Origin: Paenibacillus polygoni
GTDB lineage: Bacteria; Bacillota; Bacilli; Paenibacillales; Paenibacillaceae
DNA length: 64,000 nucleotides
Direction of reading: 5' to 3'
Assembly (NCBI RefSeq): GCF_030263935.1
Contig: NZ_CP127162.1
Span: 4,492,001 to 4,556,000 of the forward strand
The notes below the pieces were generated by a model. It did not search any database and was not told where the DNA came from. It saw nothing but the letters and a program-made list of their open reading frames with translations. Below are positions 26,520-35,672 of the stretch, piece by piece; position 1 is the stretch's first letter; each line of letters starts with the position of its first letter. Made by a program: the position numbers and the translations under genes.

Positions 26520-26927
26520 CTAGGAACGTCCTGATTTGTCGATTGCACGATAGGCACCTGCTCCTAGAGAGCGTCCTTCCCCCTGACTAACCTCCCGGGC
26601 TGCACTGCTCAAATCCTTGGACAAACGCGAACGACAGCTTTCGCACATATGTCCTTCACGAATGGAAGTACCGCAAACTTCACAAGGCAACATAAGATTC
26701 GGCGCATCCACTACAGAGATCCGGCCTTCCTTAATAAAACGTGTAATCTGCTTAATGGATACACCTGTCTCATCGGACAGTTCTTGGACGTTCGCGCCCC
26801 TGTGTTTACGTAAATATTCGGCACAGTCAACATACTGCTGTTCGATTTCTCTGAGACAAGTTGGACAACAGCCCATTACGTTAAGCGCGTAAAGCTTGCC
26901 GCAGTGAGGACAGTTACCTACATTCAT
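26520..26927 (-). CDS. yvyF: YvyF family flagellar-operon protein (zinc-ribbon, HTH-like)
   Basis: 135 residues. The first two zinc knuckles are CPHCGKLY (6-13) and CCPTCLREIEQQY (20-32). A helix-turn-helix-like stretch ANVQELSDETGVSIKQITRF (about 45-64) follows, then a second pair CEVCGTSIREGHMCESC (81-97). It belongs to the flagellar-operon YvyF family (TIGR03826) found between comFC and flgM in Bacillus. A regulatory role is suggested by the HTH but is unproven. Own sigma-A-like promoter. Confidence 0.88.
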   Translation of the reverse strand: MNVGNCPHCGKLYALNVMGCCPTCLREIEQQYVDCAEYLRKHRGANVQELSDETGVSIKQITRFIKEGRISVVDAPNLMLPCEVCGTSIREGHMCESCRSRLSKDLSSAAREVSQGEGRSLGAGAYRAIDKSGRS

Positions 26928-26971
26928 CCTCTTCAGCCTCCTTCTGGGATCATTTCCGAATGCTTTTCCTC

Positions 26972-27000
26972 ATTATACCTACGATATTTAGCCTTGTCAT
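26972..27000 (-). promoter_or_regulatory. Sigma-A promoter of yvyF
   Basis: Minus-strand -35 ATGACA (26995-27000), 17-base spacer, and perfect -10 TATAAT (26972-26977), about 45 bases before the start codon. It separates the com genes from the flagellar block transcriptionally. Confidence 0.72.
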
Positions 27001-27132
27001 CTTTGGTAGTTATGAGAAACAGTGGAAAGCCAGTGCTTGCATAACTGTAAAAATAGAGCACGAATCCGCTTACTTTCACACGATGATTTGACTAGTTTAT
27101 TTCTATATCGGAGAAACGCCTCCGAAATCTTA

Positions 27133-27936
27133 CTAGGATCTGGCCCAAGTGAGCGTATAAATTTTAAAATAGATACCGCGCTCTTCTCCCCATCGCTTAA
27201 TTGCCTGGCTGCAAGCTTCGAGTGTACTGCCCGTTGTATAAACATCATCTACCAGAATGAGGTGAATCAGTTGATGATTTTCGTTTTGTGGCAGATTCAT
27301 TAGTATCTTCTTCATATAAAATGAAGCATCCTCGTGAACAGCAAAGATGTTTCGCATCGATTCTACCCGCTCTTTACGAGACTTATAACTTTGTTTCTCC
27401 GTGTGCTGTGTACGCATCAGCATGGGAATGACCGGAAGACGCACCTCATGACTAAGTACTTCAGCGAGCCTTTCGGCTTGATTAAACCCCCGCTCTATAT
27501 GTCGCTCTCTGCTCACCGGAACAAACGTAACCGCCTGTGCCTGCCAGATCATATGAGGAGAAAGCGTCATTTCACGCTGTAAAGCACGGTAAGCTGTACC
27601 CAGCATGGTCCCGAGAAGTGGAGCCATCCGTTCTTTGCCCCGATATTTATATACCGCCAGCCACTCTCGCATGAGAGGATCATATCTTACCGCACTTCGG
27701 TTCATCTCAAAAGAACGGCGGAGGTTCTCAGCTCTTGCACAGTCTGGGCAGCCGATCGCTCTACCGCAACGATGGCAGCGTATGCTTCGAATCCAAGGAA
27801 TACTAGAAACACAGCGCGGGCATAACCCTGGGAGCGTGGTAGATAGAGCGCCTCGGTTACCACATGCAACGCAGATCTGTCCCGGCGGCGCAGCCAGCCC
27901 ATGCAAAAAGGATCGTACCCACTCAAAACTAATCAC
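27133..27936 (-). CDS. comFC: ComFC phosphoribosyltransferase-like competence protein
   Basis: 267 residues. Two zinc knuckles lie in the N-terminus (CVACGN at about 18-23 and CPRC at 38-41, then CHRCGRAIGCPDC). The C-terminal type I phosphoribosyltransferase fold has the PRPP loop LVDDVYTTGST (about 222-232). It helps handle transforming single-stranded DNA with ComFA. GTG 27936 has AAAGGAG seven bases upstream and overlaps the comFA stop by eight bases. comFB, present in B. subtilis, is missing between them. Confidence 0.92.
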   Translation of the reverse strand: MISFEWVRSFLHGLAAPPGQICVACGNRGALSTTLPGLCPRCVSSIPWIRSIRCHRCGRAIGCPDCARAENLRRSFEMNRSAVRYDPLMREWLAVYKYRGKERMAPLLGTMLGTAYRALQREMTLSPHMIWQAQAVTFVPVSRERHIERGFNQAERLAEVLSHEVRLPVIPMLMRTQHTEKQSYKSRKERVESMRNIFAVHEDASFYMKKILMNLPQNENHQLIHLILVDDVYTTGSTLEACSQAIKRWGEERGIYFKIYTLTWARS

Positions 27937-29845
27937 CTGCAGACTCCTTTCCCAATAAATACCCTTGGCGTCTTGCGATCGTATTCATTCGTTTGATTTG
28001 CTTAACGGCTTCTTTCTGACCGAGACTGCGCTCGGGTGCGGCAAAAACGACGTTTCCGGCAGGATCATCTTTCGACCTTCCTGCTCGTCCTGCCATCTGC
28101 ACAAGAGAAGCTGCATCAAACAGCCGATTGTTGGCATCGAGGATATACACATCACTTTTGGGTACGGTGACCCCGCGCTCGAGAATCGTGGTTGTGACGA
28201 GCAGACGAATGGACCGATCCCGAAAAGCCATGACCTTCTCTGCACGCAGCGGATCTTCAGACGAGGTTCCTTCGATTCTTAGATCAGGCAATGTAAGCCT
28301 GAGCAAATGTAATAAAGCATCAATCTGAGCAATCCGAGTGACAAACATAAAAATTTGCGCACCTCGCTCTATGGAAAACGTGAGTCTTCTGAGTAATTCC
28401 GCAGGCAGCTTATGTTGCTTCAATAACTGCTGGACAGAAGGGACTTTCAGCAGCAGCGGTACGGGCAGAGGATGCCGATGAAAACGAACCGGCACTCTCG
28501 CATGGGCAAGCTTGCCGCTGGCTGCTTGCTTCTGCAGTTCCCTAGGCGGGGTGGCAGATAAATAGATAAAGCTGCCGCCCTGTTTGCAGCATGCTTCCGC
28601 TGCATAAGCGAGCATGGGATCGTTGTGGTATGGGAAAGCATCGAGCTCATCGATGATGACCAGGTCAAAAGCGTGGCGGAAGCGAAGCAGCTGGTGCGTT
28701 GTGGCGAGGGTAAGTTCCCCTCGCCGCCAGCGGTCGCTGCTTCCGCCATAGAGGGTGGCGCGCGTCACCTCAGGGAACGCGCGGGCCACCCGGGGAGCGA
28801 GCTCCAATACTACATCGCGCCGCGGTGTGGCTACGAGCACGCTCCCCCCGCTGCTGAGAATGGCATCCAGCAGCGGGAAGGTCATCTCGGTCTTGCCGGC
28901 GCCGGTTACGGCCCATAGCAAGAACCGGCCTTTGGCCGCAGCGGAGCTGGCAAGGCGCCGCTCCGCCAAGTACGCAAGCGCCGCGCCTGTGGCTGCGCTT
29001 TGCGCTGGGCTAAGCCCCCACCGGCTGTCCGCCGCGGTGGGGAATCCCCCGGCCGCTCCCTTAACGGCCGGGGGCGCTGCACCTTGCAGCAGCAGCGCAC
29101 AAGCCCGGCTGCGCCCGAGCGCGAGGCAGGCCTCGCAGTAAGCGCATGCCGAACTGCCGCATGCCGCGCATGGGCTTTGCTCGGCTGCGACACTACCACA
29201 GCGCCGGCAGTACAGCGGTACCCGCTGGCCCTGAACCAGCCACTGCCCCAAACGATGCCGTTGCTTATGAGGCGGCTGTTCAGCTACGGCTGCTTCATAA
29301 GTGATCCGTCCCGCCAAATATCCAAGCTGAATAGCTGCTTTAGTTTCGGTTTGCATACTCGGAACGTTCTCCGCTAGCAGTGCTTCCGCTTCGGGAAGCA
29401 ACAGCTGTCTGCCTGTCAGCTGCTCCGCGGCCTCTACTGCATCATCATAAAGGGAATGAATCACTCCCTCTGCATGACTCGTTCCCCTGAGCGGCACGAT
29501 TTTAATATCTAGGCAATCACGAAGTAACTTCATGCCCTCTTTCCCCGGTTCCTGCGATGCCTTCTCTTGTAGAATGGACTCCGTCCATCTTTGCCAGGTT
29601 TGAACTGATGTCTTCTCTCTAATCATTACATTCTGCTTGTGGAAATTTTCTCTCAGATGACACGCCCAAGAAAAAGGCATCTGGGATGAAATCCAAATGA
29701 CAGTCGCAGGCTCCTTCGTCTTCTTTCTTCTAGCTTCCCACCATAACTGGTCGGCTTCTGGGCAGATTGATATATATAAATTCAGCTCATCTAATTTGGC
29801 GGGATCTCCCTCTTCTTCCCTTGCCAAATATACAGCTACTTTCAC
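27929..29845 (-). CDS. comFA: ComFA late-competence helicase
   Basis: 638 residues from GTG 29845, chosen because CAAGGAGGG lies seven bases upstream; the alternative TTG at 29869 sits on the terminator T-run. DEAD-family ATPase that pulls transforming DNA into the cytoplasm. It has the ComFA-specific N-terminal cysteine cluster CRRCGSVAAEQSPCAACGSS then CAYCEAC (about 214-245), Walker A VTGAGKTE (about 310-317), motif II DELDAF, SATPP and QMAGRAGRSKDDPAG. The segment between about 28,450 and 29,250 is strikingly GC-rich. Overlaps comFC. Confidence 0.92.
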   Translation of the reverse strand: MKVAVYLAREEEGDPAKLDELNLYISICPEADQLWWEARRKKTKEPATVIWISSQMPFSWACHLRENFHKQNVMIREKTSVQTWQRWTESILQEKASQEPGKEGMKLLRDCLDIKIVPLRGTSHAEGVIHSLYDDAVEAAEQLTGRQLLLPEAEALLAENVPSMQTETKAAIQLGYLAGRITYEAAVAEQPPHKQRHRLGQWLVQGQRVPLYCRRCGSVAAEQSPCAACGSSACAYCEACLALGRSRACALLLQGAAPPAVKGAAGGFPTAADSRWGLSPAQSAATGAALAYLAERRLASSAAAKGRFLLWAVTGAGKTEMTFPLLDAILSSGGSVLVATPRRDVVLELAPRVARAFPEVTRATLYGGSSDRWRRGELTLATTHQLLRFRHAFDLVIIDELDAFPYHNDPMLAYAAEACCKQGGSFIYLSATPPRELQKQAASGKLAHARVPVRFHRHPLPVPLLLKVPSVQQLLKQHKLPAELLRRLTFSIERGAQIFMFVTRIAQIDALLHLLRLTLPDLRIEGTSSEDPLRAEKVMAFRDRSIRLLVTTTILERGVTVPKSDVYILDANNRLFDAASLVQMAGRAGRSKDDPAGNVVFAAPERSLGQKEAVKQIKRMNTIARRQGYLLGKESAGD

Positions 29846-29865
29846 AGTCTTCCCTCCTTGATCAC

Positions 29866-29909
29866 GCAAAAAAGCACATACCTCGGTAAATCTACCGAAG
29901 TATGTGCTT
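29866..29909 (-). terminator. Strong terminator or attenuator directly upstream of comFA
   Basis: Seventeen-base-pair minus-strand stem from AAGCACATACTTCGGTA (29909-29893) pairing with 29888-29872, four-base loop, then six T ending about ten bases before the comFA ribosome site. It ends the transcript of the upstream gene, but also stands between any upstream promoter and comFA. Confidence 0.88.
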
Positions 29910-30013
29910 CATACTCAATAATAATATAGAAAAAAATAACATATAAGTTCTATATATACAATATTAATGACAATACCGCAACTTTTTCAAAGCTCATTCG
30001 TTTTATAATATAT

Positions 30014-30430
30014 CTACAGTTTGCTTACGAATGGAATTCCTTGAAGAGCGCCTTCTTGACGAAGATCAATAGTTTTCGTATCTTCCCGTTCCTGTATACC
30101 GCTTACGTTCATATACGACAAGGATTCGTCGCCAGCCATAATATCTAGTTCGATTCCAGTTATATCAAACAGCCGATTTAGCAAAAGCAGGGTTTCATCG
30201 CTTGAGCCATAATCCACTACGGTAACATGATGGGTTTTTCCTCGTAAAGATGCATCTAAAGACAGTGCTCGGATAATCCACTCCAGTATAAATCCATGGT
30301 TACTTGTAATCAAAACATAACGTGTTTGCTCGGTTTGTTTCTGATTCGATTGCAGCGTTCGATAAACAAAACGTACGGTTGCAGCAGATAGGCCATAAAC
30401 CAGCGCAATCCATAACAAATGTTCGATCAT
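30014..30430 (-). CDS. Small membrane-anchored protein of unknown function
   Basis: 138 residues from ATG 30430, with GGGAGG ten bases upstream; the frame stays open to 30484 but those codons overlap the ribosome site. One N-terminal hydrophobic helix (about 4-20, LLWIALVYGLSAATVRFVY) is followed by a soluble domain. The stretch HVTVVDYGSSDETLLLLNRLF resembles the VDxGSxDxT nucleotide-binding loop of GT2 enzymes, but no DxD catalytic motif follows and it is too short for a working transferase. Located between degU and comFA. Confidence 0.6.
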   Translation of the reverse strand: MIEHLLWIALVYGLSAATVRFVYRTLQSNQKQTEQTRYVLITSNHGFILEWIIRALSLDASLRGKTHHVTVVDYGSSDETLLLLNRLFDITGIELDIMAGDESLSYMNVSGIQEREDTKTIDLRQEGALQGIPFVSKL

Positions 30431-30718
30431 GGCGACTGCACCTCCCTTTACGACAATATATGCCGTAAATATGGACGTTGACACAATGAACGTTTATAAA
30501 AGTTTTATTTATTTAGCCGCTGATTCGCATCAAATAACTCCGAATAGCTCAAACTCTAGTCATATTTTATACTGCATTACAAAGAAACCGACTTGCGCCA
30601 TATGTATGCCTATGGGGCGGCAAAAGGCTGCTTACGATAGCTTGTACGTTCTAACTTCAGCATTTCCCCCGAAAAGTTACACCCCTATTTTCCTTCTCAT
30701 GCTAAAGTTTATCCTACG

Positions 30719-31441
30719 TTATAGAGTGACCCAACCATATTTAATGGAATTAATTACGGCTTGTGTCCGGTCATCAACTTCCATCTTTTGCAAAATACTG
30801 CTGACATGGTTCTTCACTGTTTTCTCACTGATGAACAAGAACTCACCAATCATTTTGTTGCTCTTACCTTCTGCCATTAAACGAAGCACTTCTGCTTCAC
30901 GGCGAGTCAGTGGATTATTATCTCCAGCAACAAACTTCACGCCTGCTTCTTTTACGCCGCCTTCACTCATGGTACCTGTTTCATTCAGATAAGTCATTCG
31001 GCGGAGCTGCATAATCAGCTTTCCTGTTACTTTTGGATGAATAAATGCGTACCCTTCGTGCACAGAACGGATTGCATTGATCAGAGACTCTGCCTCCATA
31101 TCCTTCAGCAAGTATCCACTTGCTCCTTTACGAAGCGTTTCAAATACATAACTTTCATCATCATGAATAGACAAAATAATAACTTTCACATCTGGGAACA
31201 TTTCTCTAAGTTTTTCTGTCGCTTCCACACCATTTTCAATCGGCATGTTGATGTCCATAAGAACGATATCCGGCTTGATCTGATTACAGAATTCAAGTAC
31301 CTGGATTCCATCGCCGCATTCGCCGATGACCTCAATATCGTCCTCCATGTTCAGTATGCGTTTGAGTCCTTCACGAAACAGCTGATGGTCATCAGCTAGT
31401 AATACTTTAATATCTGCCTTATTCATGTTCTGGTTTTCCAT
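30719..31441 (-). CDS. degU: Response regulator DegU
   Basis: 240-residue NarL/FixJ regulator of exoenzymes, motility and competence. The receiver domain (about 10-130) has the acidic pocket ADDHQ, phospho-acceptor Asp63 (IVLMDINMP) and conserved LLKDMEAESL after the switch lysine. The LuxR-type HTH (about 175-235) contains LTRREAEVLRLMAEGKSNKM and ISEKTVKNHVSSIL. ATG 31441 follows AAAGGAG by seven bases and degS by four bases. Confidence 0.95.
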   Translation of the reverse strand: MENQNMNKADIKVLLADDHQLFREGLKRILNMEDDIEVIGECGDGIQVLEFCNQIKPDIVLMDINMPIENGVEATEKLREMFPDVKVIILSIHDDESYVFETLRKGASGYLLKDMEAESLINAIRSVHEGYAFIHPKVTGKLIMQLRRMTYLNETGTMSEGGVKEAGVKFVAGDNNPLTRREAEVLRLMAEGKSNKMIGEFLFISEKTVKNHVSSILQKMEVDDRTQAVINSIKYGWVTL

Positions 31442-31445
31442 CCTG

Positions 31446-32606
31446 TTACTCCTTTCCCTTCTCCACGTTTGTCGGGATATGAATCACGATCTTAGTGCCT
31501 TGATTCTCTCCTGATTCAATCTCCATTCGGCCTTCGAGCAGTTCTACCCTTTCCCGCATACCTATGAGTCCAAAATGAGAGTGATCCTTACTTTTCTCCT
31601 CTAACTTCTCCGGTTTAAATCCAAGACCGTTATCCTGCACGACAATCTTGACGAGCTGAGCCTGGAAAGTAATCTCGACCACCACATATGTTGGATAAGC
31701 GTGCTTGGCTGCATTCGACAAACCTTCTTGCACTAATCGATATATCGCTGCCTCCATCGCGGAAGACAAACGGTGTTCTTTCCCTCTAGTTTCAAACAGT
31801 GCACGAATTTTCGTTTTTTCCTCAAAATCCTGCACGTATTTACGAAGTGTGGGAATTAAGCCCAGGTCATCCAGGGCCATTGGACGCAAATTGAAAATAA
31901 CTTTTCGCATTTCCCCAAGGCTGGAACGAACTTGTTTTTTCAAATCTACTATTTCGGCCTGTACCATCTTAAAATCCTGCTTAGCCAGCATTCTTTCTAC
32001 AATTTCCGTCCTAAGCACTAGGTTGGCAAGCATTTGTGCGGGTCCATCGTGAATTTCACGAGCGATTCTTTTCCGCTCTTCCTCCTGGGCCAATATGATC
32101 TTGAGACCAATCATTTGTCGATTTTTGGCAGATTCAATAATCCGTGTAACCTGACCCAATTCACCAGACAGATACTCCATGACAACATTCATCTGTGAAC
32201 CAATTGTCTCGGCTCTTTCCACAGATGCCTCGATACTGCGCGCACGTTTTTGCAAATCATCACGGCGAGCTTTGAGGTACATTTCTTTTTCTCTGTAAAT
32301 CATCAAATCCAGCTGCAACTGCGTAGCCTTCTCATAGGCTTGCTTGATATCATGTTCAGAGAAACGGACAAAATCGCGGCTGACCTCAGTCAGCCGGATT
32401 CGAGACCTGCGGAAATTGAGTTCCAGTTGATCTACCTTTTCAATCGTTTCGGCCGTCTCTTTCAGGATGGATTGAACCTCCTGATTCAGTGCTTTCAGCT
32501 CGGTACGAGACGAGTCCATGATTTCAAAAATTTGATATTTACTACTTTCCATGACCTGCATGGCGTTTTTTATAACGCGATCGAGAGCATCTGCTTGAAA
32601 GTCCAC
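31446..32606 (-). CDS. degS: Sensor histidine kinase DegS
   Basis: 386 residues, cytosolic, partner of DegU. The N-terminal sensor half is coiled coil (about 30-160). The HisKA_3 motif EIHDGPAQMLANLVLRTE has phospho-acceptor His186, and the HATPase domain (about 285-380) shows EGLSNAAKHAYPT and VQDNGLGFKPEKL with GLIGMRERVELL. GTG 32606 has GGAG upstream. It is four bases from degU. Confidence 0.95.
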   Translation of the reverse strand: MDFQADALDRVIKNAMQVMESSKYQIFEIMDSSRTELKALNQEVQSILKETAETIEKVDQLELNFRRSRIRLTEVSRDFVRFSEHDIKQAYEKATQLQLDLMIYREKEMYLKARRDDLQKRARSIEASVERAETIGSQMNVVMEYLSGELGQVTRIIESAKNRQMIGLKIILAQEEERKRIAREIHDGPAQMLANLVLRTEIVERMLAKQDFKMVQAEIVDLKKQVRSSLGEMRKVIFNLRPMALDDLGLIPTLRKYVQDFEEKTKIRALFETRGKEHRLSSAMEAAIYRLVQEGLSNAAKHAYPTYVVVEITFQAQLVKIVVQDNGLGFKPEKLEEKSKDHSHFGLIGMRERVELLEGRMEIESGENQGTKIVIHIPTNVEKGKE

Positions 32607-32653
32607 GTATTTTCGACTCCATTCCTAACGTTTCCAGGATATATCATACCATA

Positions 32654-35365
32654 TCACGAGTCGATGGTGACGGTCTTCGTTTTCTGTTCCCATTTTACAG
32701 TCAGTCCAAGCTGTTCAGAAACAAGCCTTAGAGGGACTAAAGTCCTACCACCTGATATATAAGGTGCCACGCTCGCGTTTTGACGTTGCCCATTGATTAC
32801 AAATTCCTTCTGACCAACCGTCAAATCTATTAACTTACCACCGCGTAGTATGGTCACTCGCTGGTTTTTACTATCCCAGGTTGCCTGTCCCCCAAACACA
32901 TCAAGCACATGCTTAATAGGAATGTAGGTAGCATTATTTTTCAGTACGGGCGCTGCATCAATGGTTCTCTTTTGACCGTTAAATAACATCGATTTTTGTC
33001 CTAAAACAAGCTTGGCGACTCCCTCAGGCAGACCGGCCTCACTTGATAGAGATGGCATTGTAAATGCTATATTATCAAATGCTACGGTTCCTGTCATGGC
33101 TCGCTCGTCCTGTCCTTCGTCCAAATTCACGACATAAACCCGCTTTAATTTGGCTGGATATGAGATATCCGAACTACTTAAGTCCACATTCAGCTTCTTC
33201 CATCCCGACCAGTCTATATTTCTTGCCAAATCCACATACACCGTTTTCCCCTTCGCATCGGTAAGTTCTGCCCGCAGCCAGTTCAGGCTGTGATCTCCAA
33301 GAACATCTACCGATAGAGCAGTGGCTGCAGATTCAATCGTTTTGCCGGATGTTCCATTCAGCTGAGCGTAAGCATACATTTTACCACTTCCGCCCGTCAT
33401 ATCATAGCTGAGCTGGAGCACTTTGGATCCAGCTTTTTCCCCGGTTCCATTCACTACTTCTGCAGTTCCCGTTACCCCTGCTGCGTTCGTTGTAAACTGA
33501 ACTCCATAATTCACATTCTCGAAGTCTTCCCACATACTTTCTCCTGCTGCAGACAGGACTACTACCGTACTGAATCCATCATAACGTCCAATCGCGTAAC
33601 CGACCGTTGCCCCTGTATTAATAGAAGAAACCGTTAATTTATCTCCCTTCACGCTGCCTTTAAAGCCAATGAACTCCCATTTCAGTGCATCCGCGCTAAG
33701 TGAAACGGTTTGTCCATCTTTGGTTGTAGCCGTCACCGGAATATCGATGCTGGTTCCTGCTTGTAGTGAGCCCGTACCTGAACCGGCTTTCAGTGCAGTC
33801 AGATTGCTTCCGCCTACTACCGTCACTTTCATCTTGCTGCTTGCTGATCCACTTACCGCAGTAAGTGTAGCTGTTCCGCCGCCTACTGCTTTGATCTTTC
33901 CGCCGCTTGTGCTGATCACCTTACCATTACTTGATTTCCAGGTAACTGAGGTTGTTCCCACATCGTAAGGGTTGTAGTACGTGTCATACCCTTTCAGGCT
34001 GTACTCTGCCTCCTGACCTACAAGAAGAGAAGAAGAACCGCTGATAGCAAGCCCCTTTAATTTTCCTGCGGGAGCGAGAGAATACACACCAAGACCATTA
34101 ACAACCGCACGCTGTTCAGTCCCATATTCTGTTGAAAAAGCAAGACCGGTAGCCGTCATTCCAAGGGGTCTCGTAATCATGGTAGTGGAACCCCCGCCAT
34201 CCAGGTTCATCCCTTTCCAGATCCCGATACTCGTCATAAAGGATTGCATTTCTTTTAAGGACATCCCGCTGCTTGCACTATTATCTTGTACAGCAATCAG
34301 ATAAGCATAACGATTATCTTTGGAATAACCTACTGCTGTCCGAGCACGGTAGCCTCCAATGCTTGATGTATCACGGGAGAAAGAAGTCGCTTTCCCGCTG
34401 CTCACTAGAATCGTATGTCCGCCGATCATCATTTGCAGCGTATCTGGGTTCACCTTTTGACCCGTTGTCTTCGCTACTAACTTGTAATCCGTATTTACTG
34501 CCTGTCCTACTGTGAGGTTTGCAACCAACCAATCCGCTGCTTTGCCATGAGCACGCAAAATGTAACCATCTTCCGGAATTGACGTGCTTAGTGCACTCTT
34601 ATAAGATACTTCCTGAACAACATCATTCTGTACAAGCACTTCAGTCGGCACTGTAGCAGGATCATTCGGGCGTTTAGGAGAGGTCCATGCCGAGGTATAT
34701 ATGTAAATCGAATTGGCGTGGCTGTATTTCACACTTCCTGACTCCAAATAATAGTCTTCCTTATTCATACCCCGTAAAGGATAAGTAGCACCACTCGATG
34801 CCTGGACAGAACCTTCAAAGCTGTACTCGTCAATCATCGGTTTACCCTCTTTGCTAATCGTCATAGCATACATCCCAGTTAGCTCGGACGGGGTAGACAT
34901 TAGTGTGCCACTAGCAATCTGTCCGCCAATCGGTGCAAGTTCACCGCTCACGTTAAAATAATCTCCGTTCACACCCGCTACGGCTCCTGTTTCCTTTACC
35001 ATGCCGCCTGTACTTTGTTTACTATTAAATGTACCTCCCTTGCCTGTCATTACATCAAGTTTGACATATGGATTATTCAGATCCACCTCAATGACATTTG
35101 CAAGTATATTGGTTTTGGCATTTGAGCGTGTTGTGGTGAACTGGTAATTTATCATTTTGGCACCGGACGTAATCATCTCTTCAGAGAGCTTTGTTGTACT
35201 CGCTGCTGCTTGCGCTACACTCGTTATAGGAAGTCCCGTATTCCAAGCTCCGCTCGATCCAAGAACCGGAGTGACCCACAGAACGCCTGCGATCGTAATA
35301 ATAAACCATTTTTTCTTCCTGCTATCCTTCTGTTGTTTCCCCTTTTGCATTCGGTTTGTTCCCAT
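32654..35365 (-). CDS. Exported phosphodiester-glycosidase-family protein with stalk-like repeats
   Basis: 903 residues. An uncleaved-type or Sec signal lies at about 18-50 (FIITIAGVLWVTPVLGSSGA). The NAGPA-like domain (about 85-430) has NGDYFNVSGELAPIGG and the catalytic-loop signature LDGGGSTTMITRPLG (near 390). A Big2-like Ig domain (about 435-520, LAISGSSSLLVGQEAEYSLK) follows, then a lectin-like module (about 610-770). The last 120 residues are a copper-amine-oxidase-N-like/stalk domain (LDVFGGQATWDSKNQRVTIL; LGLTVKWEQKTKTVTIDS). Family members cleave N-acetylglucosamine phosphodiesters; here a cell-surface polymer such as wall teichoic acid could be the target. It ends 47 bases before degS. 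Confidence 0.82.
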   Translation of the reverse strand: MGTNRMQKGKQQKDSRKKKWFIITIAGVLWVTPVLGSSGAWNTGLPITSVAQAAASTTKLSEEMITSGAKMINYQFTTTRSNAKTNILANVIEVDLNNPYVKLDVMTGKGGTFNSKQSTGGMVKETGAVAGVNGDYFNVSGELAPIGGQIASGTLMSTPSELTGMYAMTISKEGKPMIDEYSFEGSVQASSGATYPLRGMNKEDYYLESGSVKYSHANSIYIYTSAWTSPKRPNDPATVPTEVLVQNDVVQEVSYKSALSTSIPEDGYILRAHGKAADWLVANLTVGQAVNTDYKLVAKTTGQKVNPDTLQMMIGGHTILVSSGKATSFSRDTSSIGGYRARTAVGYSKDNRYAYLIAVQDNSASSGMSLKEMQSFMTSIGIWKGMNLDGGGSTTMITRPLGMTATGLAFSTEYGTEQRAVVNGLGVYSLAPAGKLKGLAISGSSSLLVGQEAEYSLKGYDTYYNPYDVGTTSVTWKSSNGKVISTSGGKIKAVGGGTATLTAVSGSASSKMKVTVVGGSNLTALKAGSGTGSLQAGTSIDIPVTATTKDGQTVSLSADALKWEFIGFKGSVKGDKLTVSSINTGATVGYAIGRYDGFSTVVVLSAAGESMWEDFENVNYGVQFTTNAAGVTGTAEVVNGTGEKAGSKVLQLSYDMTGGSGKMYAYAQLNGTSGKTIESAATALSVDVLGDHSLNWLRAELTDAKGKTVYVDLARNIDWSGWKKLNVDLSSSDISYPAKLKRVYVVNLDEGQDERAMTGTVAFDNIAFTMPSLSSEAGLPEGVAKLVLGQKSMLFNGQKRTIDAAPVLKNNATYIPIKHVLDVFGGQATWDSKNQRVTILRGGKLIDLTVGQKEFVINGQRQNASVAPYISGGRTLVPLRLVSEQLGLTVKWEQKTKTVTIDS

Positions 35366-35597
35366 AGAAAAGCGACTCTCCCATCTTGTTTTGCATTATC
35401 TAATAGATTCAGCCCCGATACTCGTAAGGAGAGTACGGAGCTGAAGACATTTTTATCCTCTACTTAATAGACTGCAAAAAATGGAAAAAGTTACGCTCTC
35501 TTTGAAGATTCATGAATTCGATTATCCCTCGTCTTGAGTCTCGTTCTTCAGGAGAAGGATATAGGGCATCTTCCCTCGAGAAAAATAAAGCAGAACA

Positions 35598-35635
35598 TCA
35601 AAAAAACCTTCGATGATAACCGTCATCGAAGGTTT
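35598..35635 (-). terminator. Terminator of metK; rest of the 35,366-35,672 gap
   Basis: Perfect 13-base stem AAACCTTCGATGA/TCATCGAAGGTTT (35635-35623 with 35616-35604) then seven T, 37 bases beyond metK. The remaining 230 bases up to the exported-protein gene must contain its promoter; only weak candidates (TTACGA, TAGATA) were seen, and no ORF. Confidence 0.9.
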
Positions 35636-35672
35636 GATGTGTAAAAACTTCATTAAATGAAGTTCTAATCTA

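Noticed and set aside
26997..27248. 83-residue minus ORF between comFC and yvyF
   Set aside because: Overlaps the comFC 3' end in another frame, has no ribosome site, and runs over the yvyF promoter.
28447..29377. Several long ORFs in other frames of comFA
   Set aside because: They arise because GC-rich DNA has few stop codons; only the comFA frame shows helicase motifs.
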